64,000 nt of DNA from Xanthomarina sp. F1114 (GCF_026410255.1 NZ_JAPMLL010000005.1:124001-188000); one strand, 5' to 3'. Positions 1 through 9,238 are shown, numbered from the stretch's first letter. Notes: generated from the letters alone by a model not told the origin. A program made the numbers and translations.

Positions 1-917
1 AACGGGACCAACTAATTTATCTTTCCAATTAGACCAGTTATATTTTTTTGAAAAAATAAACAACAACAGAGGAAACACAATAAAAACAGGCACAAAGATT
101 TCAGAGAAAGCAGCTGTAGTTGGTTCAGACATATCTTTTAAAACCGAATGTGTTTGGAATGCCGTCCAATCTGCCGTAACCAGTAAAGCCGTAAACAAGT
201 TATTTGCAGCATGAAAACCAAGCGCAAGCTCCATTCCTTCGTCCATTAAAGTCATTATTCCCAAAAACAAACCTGTTCCTATATAATAGACCATAATAAC
301 ATTTCCTAATTTGTCTACTTCAGGATTTGCAATATGTAACATTCCAAAAACAACAGACGTAGTAAGTAATGGCACCCATTTATTTTTTGCTAAAACACCA
401 ATTCCTTGCATTAAATAACCTCTAAATAGATATTCTTCAAAACTTGTTTGTAAAGGAACTAATACAACGGCTATAACACATAAAATAATAAATGGCTGCA
501 TTTTAAAATTTACTACATAATCTTCCGGAGTTAAATAGTAATCAAGAAAAATAAATCCAGAGCTTACCACACCCCAAAGTATAAAGGCAAACCAGATACG
601 TTTCCAATCTATTTTACTCCTGGCTGTAGTTAAGGATGTAATACTTTGTTTATGAAGAAGTCTTACTACCAAAAACAATCCAACTAACCCAAAAGCAAAA
701 GAGAGTAGCATTAAAAATAGATTTAAATTTGGCTCCAACATGGTCATCATTTTCGTTTCATCCAAACCAAAAACACTTTCACCATCGTTCATGGCTTTCA
801 TAAAAACAGCCACTGTAAACGGAATTTGTCCGATTACCACAGCAATAACAATTAAAACTATTCCAACTAAATATCTCCACCAATCGTGTAAGACGTTAAA
901 AGCTTGAGCTATATACA
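1..917 (-). CDS. CPBP family intramembrane metalloprotease, partial
   Basis: The reading frame starts at an ATG at 917 and runs off the left edge, so the C-terminus is missing. It encodes a polytopic membrane protein. The translated segment around 395-420 reads EEYLFRGYLMQG, the EExxxR metal-binding/catalytic motif of the CPBP (CAAX protease and bacteriocin-processing) family. A later FHAANN segment gives the second conserved His/Asn motif. The start lies 4 bases after the menC stop on the same strand, so the two are probably co-transcribed. The substrate cannot be told from sequence. Family assignment is firm; the biological role is unknown. Confidence 0.85.
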
Positions 918-921
918 TAGG

Positions 922-1956
922 TTATAAATTAAAATTCCAGTTTTCATTTTTTTGGTACTGCAATGTACCATTTTTTACATTTAAAGGCGAAGCAAAATTA
1001 TTAGTAAATAAACTCCCTGTTCCAAGTCCTTGAGGCATAGCACTGTTTAGGGTATAAGTCCATTGTGCAATCGCATTTAAGCCCACATTACTCTCTAAAG
1101 CGCTTGTAATCCACCAACCTATATTTTGTTTTTCGGATAAATCAATCCAATCTTTACTTCCTGAAAAACCACCAACCAAACTTGGTTTTAAAATAATATA
1201 TTGAGGGTTTATTGTTTCAAGTAAGGTTGTCTTTTTTTCTTTTGAAAAAACACCAATTAACTCTTCGTCTAAAGCAATTGGTAAAGGTGTTTTTTCACAC
1301 AAACTAGCCATATCTTCAATTTGACCTTGTTTTATAGGTTGTTCTATAGAATGAATATCTAATTCTGAAAGTAGTTTTAGTTTTTCTAAAGCTTCTTCAA
1401 CTAAGAATGCACCATTAGCATCTACACGTAATTCGATGTCTTTTGGAGAGAACTCTTTTCTTATGGATTTTAAAAGATTAAATTCCGTTTGAAAATCGAT
1501 AGCGCCAATTTTCATTTTAATACATGAAAACCCAGCTTCAATTTTTTCTTTAATTTGTTGTTTCATGAAGGCTTCGCTTCCCATCCAAATCAAGCCGTTA
1601 ATAGAAATGGCATCTTTACTTTGAGTAAATTCTGATGGAAATATCTCGAAAGGATCTTTACTATTAAGAGAAGCAAATGCCGTTTCAAGTCCTAATTGAA
1701 TGCTTGGAAACTTATAAAGTTCATCCAATAAAACAGGTAATCCTAAATGAATATTTAAACAGGTCCATTTTAAAATATCTTCGTAATGTGGTACATCGTC
1801 TACACTCAATCCTCTAAATAAACCACATTCTCCAACACCAGTTTTTCCGTCTTTTTCAAGAATTATAAACCAAGTTTCCTTAGTTTTTAAAATCCCTCTA
1901 GACGTACCACTGGCTTGTTTAAAATTTAAAATATAATTCTGGTAATTTGCTTTCAT
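922..1956 (-). CDS. menC: o-succinylbenzoate synthase (MenC), enolase superfamily
   Basis: MenC dehydrates SHCHC to o-succinylbenzoate in menaquinone synthesis. The 344-residue protein shows the superfamily acid/base and metal residues in order: KMK at 147-149, VDANG with Asp179, EQP with Glu205, LDEE around 230, and LKPS with Lys257. Start choice: a TTG at 1968 would add four residues, but it lies inside a good -7 promoter element (1966-1973), so ATG at 1956 is preferred. menA, menB, menD and the isochorismate synthase follow on the same strand within 11 kb, which makes a muconate-cycloisomerase or dipeptide-epimerase role unlikely. The CPBP protease gene follows directly. Confidence 0.88.
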   Translation of the reverse strand: MKANYQNYILNFKQASGTSRGILKTKETWFIILEKDGKTGVGECGLFRGLSVDDVPHYEDILKWTCLNIHLGLPVLLDELYKFPSIQLGLETAFASLNSKDPFEIFPSEFTQSKDAISINGLIWMGSEAFMKQQIKEKIEAGFSCIKMKIGAIDFQTEFNLLKSIRKEFSPKDIELRVDANGAFLVEEALEKLKLLSELDIHSIEQPIKQGQIEDMASLCEKTPLPIALDEELIGVFSKEKKTTLLETINPQYIILKPSLVGGFSGSKDWIDLSEKQNIGWWITSALESNVGLNAIAQWTYTLNSAMPQGLGTGSLFTNNFASPLNVKNGTLQYQKNENWNFNL

Positions 1957-1965
1957 AGTTAGTTT

Positions 1966-1973
1966 CAAAAATA
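1966..1973 (-). promoter_or_regulatory. Putative -7 promoter element of menC
   Basis: Reads TATTTTTG on the minus strand and matches the Bacteroidota sigma-A -7 consensus TAnnTTTG. It ends 9 bases before the menC ATG, implying a very short leader. No clear -33 TTG is visible. Confidence 0.4.
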
Positions 1974-2018
1974 CTCAAAATATTTTGTACATTAGACTTC
2001 AATATATATTAAATAGTC

Positions 2019-2954
2019 ATGCCAGAATTTCCAAATCTTATTTATTTTGCCATTCCATTTTTTATAGTTTCCATGCTTCTGGAATTGTTTATTACAACCA
2101 GACAAAAAATTAAAACTTACGAAACTAAAGATGCCTTTACATCTATTGCCATGGGCTTGGGTAATGTTGCTATTAATTTAGTTAGCAAAGGTTTGGTTTT
2201 ATTGGCTTTCTTTTTTGTGTATGAAAACTTTAGATTATTCACTATTCCATTGGCTTGGTGGAGTGTTATTTTGTTATTTTTTGTAGACGATTTATCTTAT
2301 TATTGGTTCCACAGAGTTTCTCATGAATGTAGACTTTTTTGGGCTTCGCATGTGGTGCATCATTCCTCAGAACATTATAATTTAAGTACGGCCTTAAGAC
2401 AAACTTGGTCTGGTGGTTTTTATTCCTTTGTGTTTTGGTTATGGTTGCCTTTACTTGGGTTTCATCCAGCCATGATTTTATTGCAAATGTCTATAAGTCT
2501 GTTATATCAATTCTGGATTCATACCGAAACCATTAACAAACTACCAAAATGGTTTGAAGCTGTAATGAATACGCCTTCTCACCACAGAGTACACCATGGA
2601 AGTAACCCTATTTATTTGGATAGAAACCACGCAGGAATCCTAATTATCTGGGATAAACTTTTTGGAACTTTCCAAGCTGAATTAGATGACGAAAAAGTTA
2701 TTTATGGATTGGTAGAAAACATCCATACGTATAACCCAATTAAAGTTGCTTATTTAGAATGGTATCATATGTTAAAAGATGTGTTTTCTGGAAAAAAATC
2801 TATTTCTAACCGGATTAAATATTTAGTAAAACCTCCAGGTTGGAAACATGATGGAACTGGAAAATCGAGTGATGATTTGAGAAAAGAATGGCTTGATGCC
2901 GGTTTAAAGTCACCGTCTCAGTTTTCAGTTGATAATAAAAATGAGATTGTATGA
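2019..2954 (+). CDS. Sterol desaturase / fatty acid hydroxylase family protein
   Basis: A 311-residue membrane di-iron oxygenase. Histidine clusters HxxxH (98, 102), HxxHH (111-115) and HHxxHH (188-193) form the expected eight-histidine iron site between hydrophobic segments at about 5-25, 45-70, 80-95 and 135-165. Members of this superfamily hydroxylate or desaturate lipids, sterols or carotenoids. The substrate here cannot be deduced. Its stop overlaps the start of the next SDR gene by four bases (ATGA), so the two are translationally coupled, and a joint lipid-modifying role is a reasonable inference. Confidence 0.85.
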   Translation: MPEFPNLIYFAIPFFIVSMLLELFITTRQKIKTYETKDAFTSIAMGLGNVAINLVSKGLVLLAFFFVYENFRLFTIPLAWWSVILLFFVDDLSYYWFHRVSHECRLFWASHVVHHSSEHYNLSTALRQTWSGGFYSFVFWLWLPLLGFHPAMILLQMSISLLYQFWIHTETINKLPKWFEAVMNTPSHHRVHHGSNPIYLDRNHAGILIIWDKLFGTFQAELDDEKVIYGLVENIHTYNPIKVAYLEWYHMLKDVFSGKKSISNRIKYLVKPPGWKHDGTGKSSDDLRKEWLDAGLKSPSQFSVDNKNEIV

Positions 2955-3742
2955 CCCTTAATGAAAAAGTAATTTGGATTACCGGAGCTTCAAGTGGCAT
3001 TGGCAAAAGTTTAGCTATAACACTTTCTAATGAGAATTGTAAACTGATACTTTCTGCTCGAAGAAAAGCTGAATTAGAAAAAGTAAAAGCATTATGCAAG
3101 CAACCTGAAAATATAGCTGTTTTAACATTAGACTTAGCAGAAACAGAAACGCATGCTTCTATTGCTGGAGATGCAATTTCTTTATTCGGTAAAATAGATA
3201 TCCTTATTAATAATGGAGGAATTAGTCAACGTTCTCCCATAATTGATACAGATATAGCTGTAGACAGAAAACTAATGGAAGTAGATTATTTGGGAACTGT
3301 AGCTTTAAGCAAAGCTCTTTTACCTCATTTTGTAGCTAATAAAACCGGACATTATGTTGTTGTTTCCAGCCTTATGGGAAAGTTTAGTTCCCCCTTACGG
3401 TCAGCCTATTGCGGAGCAAAACATGCTTTACATGGATTTTTTGACGCTTTAAGGTTAGAGCATAGTGCAGATAATATAAAAGTAACCATGATTTGTCCGG
3501 GATTTGTAAATACCGACGTAGCCAGAAATGCATTAACTTCAGATGGAAGCAAACAAATACATCAAGACACAATGACCGAAAACGGATTAAACGTAGATGT
3601 ATTCACTAAAAAAATGATACAAGCTATACGTAAAGAGAAATTTGAAGCCTATATTGGAAAAAAGGAGGTTTTAGGGGTATATTTAAAACGTTTTTTTCCT
3701 AAGTTACTACATAAGCTAGTACTAAAAAGCAAGGTTACCTAA
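2951..3742 (+). CDS. Short-chain dehydrogenase/reductase
   Basis: A 263-residue classical SDR. It has the Rossmann cofactor motif TGASSGIG (11-18), NNGG (87-90), catalytic Ser140, and Tyr153/Lys157 in YxxxK. The PGFV segment after the active site is also typical. It overlaps the upstream di-iron hydroxylase gene by four bases, so the two probably act together, for example on a lipid or alcohol intermediate (inference). It converges on the next gene with only 3 bases between stop codons, leaving no room for a separate terminator. Confidence 0.87.
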   Translation: MTLNEKVIWITGASSGIGKSLAITLSNENCKLILSARRKAELEKVKALCKQPENIAVLTLDLAETETHASIAGDAISLFGKIDILINNGGISQRSPIIDTDIAVDRKLMEVDYLGTVALSKALLPHFVANKTGHYVVVSSLMGKFSSPLRSAYCGAKHALHGFFDALRLEHSADNIKVTMICPGFVNTDVARNALTSDGSKQIHQDTMTENGLNVDVFTKKMIQAIRKEKFEAYIGKKEVLGVYLKRFFPKLLHKLVLKSKVT

Positions 3743-3745
3743 ACT

Positions 3746-4501
3746 TTAATTTAGTTTTACAATCTCTACTTCTCCAATAGAAATTCCACTATCCAATCTA
3801 GCGTTACCTTTATAAGTTACAGTCGGTTCTCCATAAGATACTATCTTTAACCTATCAGATACATTAAACTGAAAACTACCATCTCCGTATGCTGTAATTT
3901 TGGTGGATTTACTTTGTGCATCTAAAGTGTTGACATTAGATTCACCATAAGCAGTTATCTTTTGGTTCACAACAGTTCCTTTTTCAATTTTGAAAAAACT
4001 CTCACCATAAATAGTTACTTTCAGATCTTTTAATTCAACATCATTCATATAAACCTGAGATTCACCATAAATATTTAGTGTCATTCTATCTGAATTAACA
4101 GGACTATCAAATACTATTCTTTCTTCGCCACGCAAAGAAAAACTAACAGCCTTTTTATAGACTACAATAACTTTCACTACAGTACCTTTATATAATGGTA
4201 CAGTTCTGTTTTTCGAGCTTTTCTCAATATCCTTTTTTGTTGTGTATTCTGCTCCGTCTAAATATAATTGTAAGGTGTGCTTTTTAACTTCCACATGAAA
4301 CTTTTCTAAAGGCTCGCTAATATGTTCTATTATAACCTCTTCCTTTTCACCTGTTTTAAAAGTAACCTCAATATGAGGACTAACAATTACCTTATTAAAG
4401 CTATTGACAGCAATATTCCTATTTTGGGAAAATACAGTTGTTGAAAACAATAATAAAGTAATTGCTAAAACTTTGATAGACATCTTGTATAATAAATTCA
4501 T
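3746..4501 (-). CDS. Secreted GIN-domain (DUF2807) protein
   Basis: 251 residues. An N-terminal signal peptide (hydrophobic about 8-25, ending VFSQ) is followed by a repetitive beta-rich region. The recurring YGE/YGD turns (for example IYGES, AYGES, AYGDG, SYGEP, residues about 150-235) are typical of the DUF2807 head GIN domain, a predicted beta-helix found in many Bacteroidota exported proteins. Function is not established; the family is sometimes called a putative adhesin head. It is a single gene, convergent with the SDR gene. ATG at 4501 is used; an internal ATG six codons in is also possible. Confidence 0.75.
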   Translation of the reverse strand: MNLLYKMSIKVLAITLLLFSTTVFSQNRNIAVNSFNKVIVSPHIEVTFKTGEKEEVIIEHISEPLEKFHVEVKKHTLQLYLDGAEYTTKKDIEKSSKNRTVPLYKGTVVKVIVVYKKAVSFSLRGEERIVFDSPVNSDRMTLNIYGESQVYMNDVELKDLKVTIYGESFFKIEKGTVVNQKITAYGESNVNTLDAQSKSTKITAYGDGSFQFNVSDRLKIVSYGEPTVTYKGNARLDSGISIGEVEIVKLN

Positions 4502-4681
4502 GAGATATGTTTTTGTAAGGTTATATAGTATAGATAATCTTTTTTCTTAACTGTTACAGTTGAATTGCTTTCTTTTATTACAGTGGGGTAATTTACACAG
4601 TTATCTCAAGGTTAAAAACCTGCTTATCATTCACTATACATCATATCTTTTTGAAGCTATAATTATAAGATTTTGAAAAAA

Positions 4682-5359
4682 TTAAAGTTCGATACTCTCC
4701 CCTATTTCTAATAGCATTAAATCTTTATTTTTATCGAAGAATTTACGTTTAGCCTCTTCATGGTCTATTTCTATATAGCCAAACGTATCAAAGTGATAAC
4801 CAAGAATTTTATCGCATTCTATAAAATTACTAGCGAGGATAGCATCATTTACTCCCATGGTAAAATTATCTCCAATTGGTAGAATAGCCAGATCTAATTT
4901 AGTTTGCATAGGGATTAATTTCATATCCATTGTCAAGGCGGTATCACCTGCTATATAAATATTTTTACGTTCGCCTTCAATTACAAAACCTCCTGGTTGT
5001 CCGCCATAACTCCCATCTGGAAAAGAAGATGTATGAATGGCATTAACAAACTTTACATTTCCAAATTCAAAATCCCAACTCCCTCCATGATTCATAGGGT
5101 GACCTTCAAAACCTTTATTTTGAAAGTGTGTTACCACTTCAAAGTTAGATACAATTACAGCATCTGTACGTTTAGCAATGGCTTCAACATCCAAAATATG
5201 ATCTTGATGTGCATGAGTTAATAAAATATAGTCTGCTTTTAAAGACTCTAAATCTATATGCGACGCTTTTTCATTAGCCGAAATAAATGGATCAACTAAA
5301 ATATGAACGTCATTAACTTCAATTCCTAAACTAGCGTGACCGTAAAAAGTAATTTTCAT
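4682..5359 (-). CDS. UPF0173 metal-dependent hydrolase (metallo-beta-lactamase fold)
   Basis: 225 residues starting MKITFYGHASL, the characteristic N-terminus of the UPF0173 family. The HxHxDH zinc motif is HAHQDH at 49-54, and further ligands lie around the AGDTALT and GYHFDTFG segments. The frame is open upstream to a TTG at 5446, but the encoded extension is atypical, so ATG at 5359 is chosen. Family members are predicted cytosolic hydrolases with unknown substrate. It lies between menaquinone genes but no link to that pathway is evident. Confidence 0.85.
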   Translation of the reverse strand: MKITFYGHASLGIEVNDVHILVDPFISANEKASHIDLESLKADYILLTHAHQDHILDVEAIAKRTDAVIVSNFEVVTHFQNKGFEGHPMNHGGSWDFEFGNVKFVNAIHTSSFPDGSYGGQPGGFVIEGERKNIYIAGDTALTMDMKLIPMQTKLDLAILPIGDNFTMGVNDAILASNFIECDKILGYHFDTFGYIEIDHEEAKRKFFDKNKDLMLLEIGESIEL

Positions 5360-5562
5360 TTTGAGAGATTTTAATAGATTGAAACTGGAATTTACAAAAA
5401 AACTCAAACAAATTTTAGTAATTTGCTTGAGTTTTTCAATCCCCAAAATATGAAGCTATTTAATATGCTTCAAAATATTGATAATAGAGTATCAATACAA
5501 TAAATATAAAACATATTAATCTGAATTACAACTAATTACCTTGTTTTATTATATTTAGTTCA

Positions 5563-6468
5563 TTATAATAAATGACCAATTGCTAACAAAACGCTTAAAG
5601 CAAAAGTAGATAAAGCCAATTTTTTTAACTCAGGATCTAACAGTTTTGGTTCTGTATTGTTCTTTACAACAATTAAATGTTTAATTAAAGGAATATAAGC
5701 TATAAAAAATATTAGGTTGAAAACAGATGTGTAGTAAAGAATTCCAAAAAGTGCAGATAATACAATAGCAGAACCCACCAAAAAATAATGATAGATTTTA
5801 CCATTCTCGAACCCCATTTTAACAATTAGGGTGTTTTTATTAGCATTTCTATCGGAATTAATATCACGTAAATTATTTAAATTTAATACTGCAACACTAA
5901 GCAAACCAATAGTAAAAGCTGGAAGGAAAACGACATGATCTAATTGTTTTGAAAATAAAATATAACCTCCAATAACACTAACAAGTCCAAAAAACACAAA
6001 TACAAACAAGTCTCCTAATCCTCTATATCCATAAGCATTACTTCCAACGGTATACTTTATAGCGGCATAAATAGACACCAGACCAATCCCGAAAAATAAC
6101 AAGCCTAAAAGGAAATGTTTTGATCCAAAAGCAGATAGAATTAATAGAAGAGCCAAGCCGATAGTTATAAGAATGTTTATTTTTATAGCATCAAGCATTT
6201 TTTCTGGAGTGATTTCTCCACTTTGTATGGCGCGTTGTGGTCCAATACGTTCGTGATTATCTGTTCCTTTAATACCATCTCCATAATCGTTTGCCAGGTT
6301 AGATAATATTTGTAAGCTTAAAGTGGTTAAAAGAGCTAAAACGAATATCGACCAATTAAAAAAGCCATTGTATTCTGCTAGACTAGCAGCTACAATAATT
6401 CCTGAAATAGACAATGGAAGTGTTCTTAACCTAAAGGCAGACAACCAGGTTTTATATTTTTTTGACAT
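5563..6468 (-). CDS. menA: 1,4-dihydroxy-2-naphthoate polyprenyltransferase (MenA)
   Basis: A 301-residue UbiA-superfamily integral membrane enzyme. It attaches the polyprenyl chain to DHNA with loss of CO2, giving demethylmenaquinone. The first Asp-rich motif lies at 57-70 (NLANDYGDGIKGTD) and the second in a DINSDRNAN segment near 200; both coordinate magnesium-prenyl diphosphate. About eight hydrophobic helices are visible. It follows menB on the same strand, 23 bases after the menB stop, so the two form an operon. Confidence 0.92.
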   Translation of the reverse strand: MSKKYKTWLSAFRLRTLPLSISGIIVAASLAEYNGFFNWSIFVLALLTTLSLQILSNLANDYGDGIKGTDNHERIGPQRAIQSGEITPEKMLDAIKINILITIGLALLLILSAFGSKHFLLGLLFFGIGLVSIYAAIKYTVGSNAYGYRGLGDLFVFVFFGLVSVIGGYILFSKQLDHVVFLPAFTIGLLSVAVLNLNNLRDINSDRNANKNTLIVKMGFENGKIYHYFLVGSAIVLSALFGILYYTSVFNLIFFIAYIPLIKHLIVVKNNTEPKLLDPELKKLALSTFALSVLLAIGHLL

Positions 6469-6491
6469 AAATACGTTTAAAGTCTATAGAT

Positions 6492-7331
6492 TTAAGGAAT
6501 CCATTTTTTTGGAAAGTTAGGTTTGCGTTTTTCTAAAAAGGCATCACGCCCTTCTTTCGCCTCGTCTGTCATATATGCTAAGCGAGTTGCCTCTCCTGCA
6601 AATACCTGCTGGCCTACCATTCCATCGTCTGTTAGATTCATAGCAAATTTTAACATTTTTATAGATGTTGGAGATTTAGCTAAAATTTCCTGAGCCCAAT
6701 TATAAGCTGTACTTTCTAACTCTTCATGAGGTATTACAGCGTTTACCATGCCCATCTCGTAAGCTTCCTGAGCTGAATAATTTCTTCCTAAGAAAAAGAT
6801 TTCACGGGCTTTTTTCTGTCCTACCATTTTTGCTAAATAGGCCGAGCCATAACCCCCATCGAAACTTGTAACATCAGCATCTGTTTGTTTAAAAATAGCA
6901 TGTTCTTTACTGGCTAGAGTTAAATCGCAAACTACGTGTAAACTGTGCCCTCCTCCAACTGCCCATCCTGGAACCACTGCAATTACGGCTTTTGGCATAA
7001 ACCTAATAAGTCGTTGTACTTCCAAAATATTCAACCTGTGGTAGCCATCATCCCCCACATAACCTTGATGTCCTCTTGCTTTTTGATCGCCTCCAGAACA
7101 GAAGGAATATACACCGTCTTTGGTGGAAGGACCTTCAGCAGAAAGTAAAACAACACCTATGCTTACATCTTCACTGGCATCGTAAAAAGCGTCGTATAAT
7201 TCTTTAGTAGTTTTTGGTCTAAATGCGTTTCGAACATCTGGCCTATTAAAAGCTATTCTAGCCACTCCATTACATTTCTTATAGGTAATATCTTCGTACT
7301 CTTTGGCTACAACCCAATCAATATCCTTCAT
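6492..7331 (-). CDS. menB: 1,4-dihydroxy-2-naphthoyl-CoA synthase (MenB)
   Basis: 279 residues, crotonase fold. It closes o-succinylbenzoyl-CoA to DHNA-CoA. Oxyanion-hole segments are SGGDQ (79-83) and GWAVGGGHS (122-130), followed by SFDGGYGSAYL. The motif QTDADV puts an Asp at 151, where E. coli-type MenB has Gly (QTG). This marks the type II enzymes, including mycobacterial MenB, which use an internal carboxylate rather than bound bicarbonate. It is the first gene of a menB-menA unit. Confidence 0.95.
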   Translation of the reverse strand: MKDIDWVVAKEYEDITYKKCNGVARIAFNRPDVRNAFRPKTTKELYDAFYDASEDVSIGVVLLSAEGPSTKDGVYSFCSGGDQKARGHQGYVGDDGYHRLNILEVQRLIRFMPKAVIAVVPGWAVGGGHSLHVVCDLTLASKEHAIFKQTDADVTSFDGGYGSAYLAKMVGQKKAREIFFLGRNYSAQEAYEMGMVNAVIPHEELESTAYNWAQEILAKSPTSIKMLKFAMNLTDDGMVGQQVFAGEATRLAYMTDEAKEGRDAFLEKRKPNFPKKWIP

Positions 7332-7355
7332 AAATTTAGTTTTAATTTAAAGCAT

Positions 7356-7363
7356 CAAAAATA
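7356..7363 (-). promoter_or_regulatory. Putative -7 promoter element of menB
   Basis: TATTTTTG on the minus strand, 24 bases upstream of the menB ATG. A TTG lies 22 bases further upstream, slightly longer than the usual -33/-7 spacing. Confidence 0.4.
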
Positions 7364-7464
7364 AGTATTTTCGAGCAATTTTAACCAACCTTATATTTTT
7401 TATGGTGTCGTACCTTCTAATTATCATCTACATTTTATAACTTGCCCCCAAATTACAAAAGATT

Positions 7465-7890
7465 ATGAAGGTTGTAAATTCGTCTATTACACATTTGATA
7501 GAAGATACTATCGCTTCTAAAATAGGTGATTTTTATTTCTTTAAAGATTTTATTATTGCAGAGTTTAAAGAAGAAAGTCATGTTTCTTTTGCTCAATTTG
7601 AAGATATTATGGAAATGGGTAAAGAAAAATATAATTCTAAACCCGTTGGTTTTATTTCAAATAGAATTAACTCTTATTCGGTTAATCTTATTGATATGTT
7701 CGAGAATTCTAATTTTTCAAATTATTTATCTGCTTATGCTATTGTTTCTTACAGTGAAGTGACAACAAAAGTATTAGATCTAGAAGATCATTATTTTTCC
7801 ATTCCCAGAAAGCGCTTTAATAATTTAATAGAAGCAGCAAACTGGATTCAAGATGAACTAGAAATTAAAAAAAACGACAACAAAAAATAA
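7465..7890 (+). CDS. Hypothetical SpoIIAA/STAS-like protein, copy 1
   Basis: 141 residues, no signal peptide or membrane segment. It shares a pattern with the next gene: a GDFYFFKDFIIAEF strand near residue 23-36, a PVGFISNRINSY segment near 60, an aromatic-rich LEDHYF, and a RKRFNNLIEAANWI helix at the C-terminus. This small alpha/beta layout resembles the STAS/SpoIIAA-like cytosolic proteins common in flavobacteria, but that is a fold-level guess. The second copy starts 1 base after this stop, so the pair is one transcript from a tandem duplication. Function unknown. Confidence 0.7.
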   Translation: MKVVNSSITHLIEDTIASKIGDFYFFKDFIIAEFKEESHVSFAQFEDIMEMGKEKYNSKPVGFISNRINSYSVNLIDMFENSNFSNYLSAYAIVSYSEVTTKVLDLEDHYFSIPRKRFNNLIEAANWIQDELEIKKNDNKK

Positions 7891-7891
7891 T

Positions 7892-8344
7892 ATGGCCATC
7901 TCAATTCGTGAATCTCATCTTTCACATCGCATAATAAAAACCTATGAACTTAAGGTTGGGACTTTCTATTTTTTTGAAGATTTTATTGTGGTAGAATACG
8001 CCAAAGATACTCTTGTTTCTTTTAGTGCCATACAACCTATTATGGCTAAGAGAAATAAATACTTTCCCAATAACAGACCATTTGGGCTAATTGTAAACAA
8101 AATTAATCCTTATAATACAGTACCATCTGATGCTGTAAAACTTGAAAAAGAAGTTCCAAATCTAGTTGCTACAGCCGTAGTAGGCTATAACTGTAGTCAA
8201 ACAATACATTTCGATTTAGAAAATTATTTTTTCAAAAAAATTAATCGTAAATTATTTAATTCTTTAGAACAAGCTGATACATGGCTTAGTGAGATATTTA
8301 AAACGGAACAGCTGGTTATATCAAATAAATCCCATCTTCTTTAA
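7892..8344 (+). CDS. Hypothetical SpoIIAA/STAS-like protein, copy 2
   Basis: 150 residues, a diverged paralogue of the preceding gene. Matching segments are VGTFYFFEDFIVVEY, PFGLIVNKINPY, LENYFFKKINRKLFNSLEQADTWL. It has a longer C-terminal tail (about ten residues), whose coding sequence runs 29 bases into the 3' end of the convergent cvfB-like gene. No catalytic residues are recognisable. The two copies may form a hetero-oligomer (inference only). Confidence 0.7.
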   Translation: MAISIRESHLSHRIIKTYELKVGTFYFFEDFIVVEYAKDTLVSFSAIQPIMAKRNKYFPNNRPFGLIVNKINPYNTVPSDAVKLEKEVPNLVATAVVGYNCSQTIHFDLENYFFKKINRKLFNSLEQADTWLSEIFKTEQLVISNKSHLL

Positions 8345-9146
8345 TTTCTATAAGTCTTTGTTTATATAAAGTTCCAACAGCCTTCTTAAAGCTTTTTTTA
8401 CTCATCTGAAGAATTTGCTTAATATCTTCAGGGTTAGACTTATCTGTTAGTTTTAGATACCCACTATTATCACGAAGTTCTATCATAATAGCATCGGCAT
8501 TAGGTTCAATGTTTCTATAACCTATTTGGCCTAAAACAACATCGATTTTATTATCAGGTCTAATTTTCTTGATATAACCTTTTAAACGATCGCCTACACT
8601 AAGATCTTGGAAAATATCATCTTTAAAAATAAGGCCTAAATGTTTTTTATTAATAATAACATTCATACCTAAATCTGAAGGATGAGAGACAATTAAATCC
8701 ACTTCTTCAAACTCTTTAACAGTAAGCTCTTTATTATCTAAAAACTGATTAGTTTTACTAGAAGCCACTAATCTGTTAGTCTTTTCATCTAAAAAACAAT
8801 AGACAAAATACCAGCCTCCTTTTTTCATTTTAAAAGCTTGCTCTCCAAAAGGACAAAACAGTTCCTTAAGCATACCCCAATCTAAAAAGGCACCATGTTC
8901 TGTAACAGCATTACATCTTAATAAAGCAAAATCGCCTTTTTTGATATAAGGTTTATCTGTTACTGCAACTAAGCGTTCCTCATTATCTAAATAGACAAAA
9001 ACCTCTATTTTTTCCCAAATTATAAACGATTCTGGTACATATCTATTTGGTAGTAATATTTCGTTTCCTTCATTATCTGCCAAATAAATTCCTTGTTCAG
9101 ATTCTCGAATTATTTCTAAGGTATTGTATTCTCCTAAATTTATCAT
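8316..9146 (-). CDS. CvfB-like S1 RNA-binding protein
   Basis: 276 residues. Successive OB/S1-type beta-barrel segments (about 1-60, 62-130, 140-215) are followed by a C-terminal winged-helix-like domain that includes MSKKSFKKAVGTLYKQRLI. This is the architecture of the CvfB/YitL family, cytosolic RNA-binding regulators known in Firmicutes and widely present in Bacteroidota. An upstream TTG at 9203 is rejected because it lies upstream of the -7 element at 9151-9158. The last 29 bases overlap the convergent STAS-like gene, so the two transcripts are complementary at their ends. Confidence 0.8.
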   Translation of the reverse strand: MINLGEYNTLEIIRESEQGIYLADNEGNEILLPNRYVPESFIIWEKIEVFVYLDNEERLVAVTDKPYIKKGDFALLRCNAVTEHGAFLDWGMLKELFCPFGEQAFKMKKGGWYFVYCFLDEKTNRLVASSKTNQFLDNKELTVKEFEEVDLIVSHPSDLGMNVIINKKHLGLIFKDDIFQDLSVGDRLKGYIKKIRPDNKIDVVLGQIGYRNIEPNADAIMIELRDNSGYLKLTDKSNPEDIKQILQMSKKSFKKAVGTLYKQRLIEIKEDGIYLI

Positions 9147-9150
9147 GCTA

Positions 9151-9158
9151 CAAAGGTA
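9151..9158 (-). promoter_or_regulatory. Putative -7 element, possible leaderless start of cvfB-like gene
   Basis: TACCTTTG on the minus strand, only 4 bases before the ATG at 9146. Transcription beginning about 7 bases downstream of this element would start at or next to the initiation codon. Confidence 0.45.
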
Positions 9159-9184
9159 ATAATATTCGTTATTAGAAATAAAAA

Positions 9185-9220
9185 AAGCGTTACTATTCCA
9201 CAAATAGAAAAGTAACGCTT
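9185..9220 (-). terminator. Rho-independent terminator after the DUF2853 gene
   Basis: Perfect 9-base arms AAGCGTTAC (9185-9193) and GTAACGCTT (9212-9220), followed on the minus strand by a run of Ts. It lies between the DUF2853 stop and the cvfB-like promoter. Confidence 0.75.
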
Positions 9221-9238
9221 AAATGCTATTTAAACAGT

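Noticed and set aside
5360-5446. N-terminal extension of the UPF0173 hydrolase from a TTG at 5446
   Set aside because: The family starts MKITFYGHA, which is at the ATG at 5359; the extension has no family match.
9147-9203. N-terminal extension of the CvfB-like protein from a TTG at 9203
   Set aside because: It would cross the terminator hairpin and lie upstream of the -7 element.
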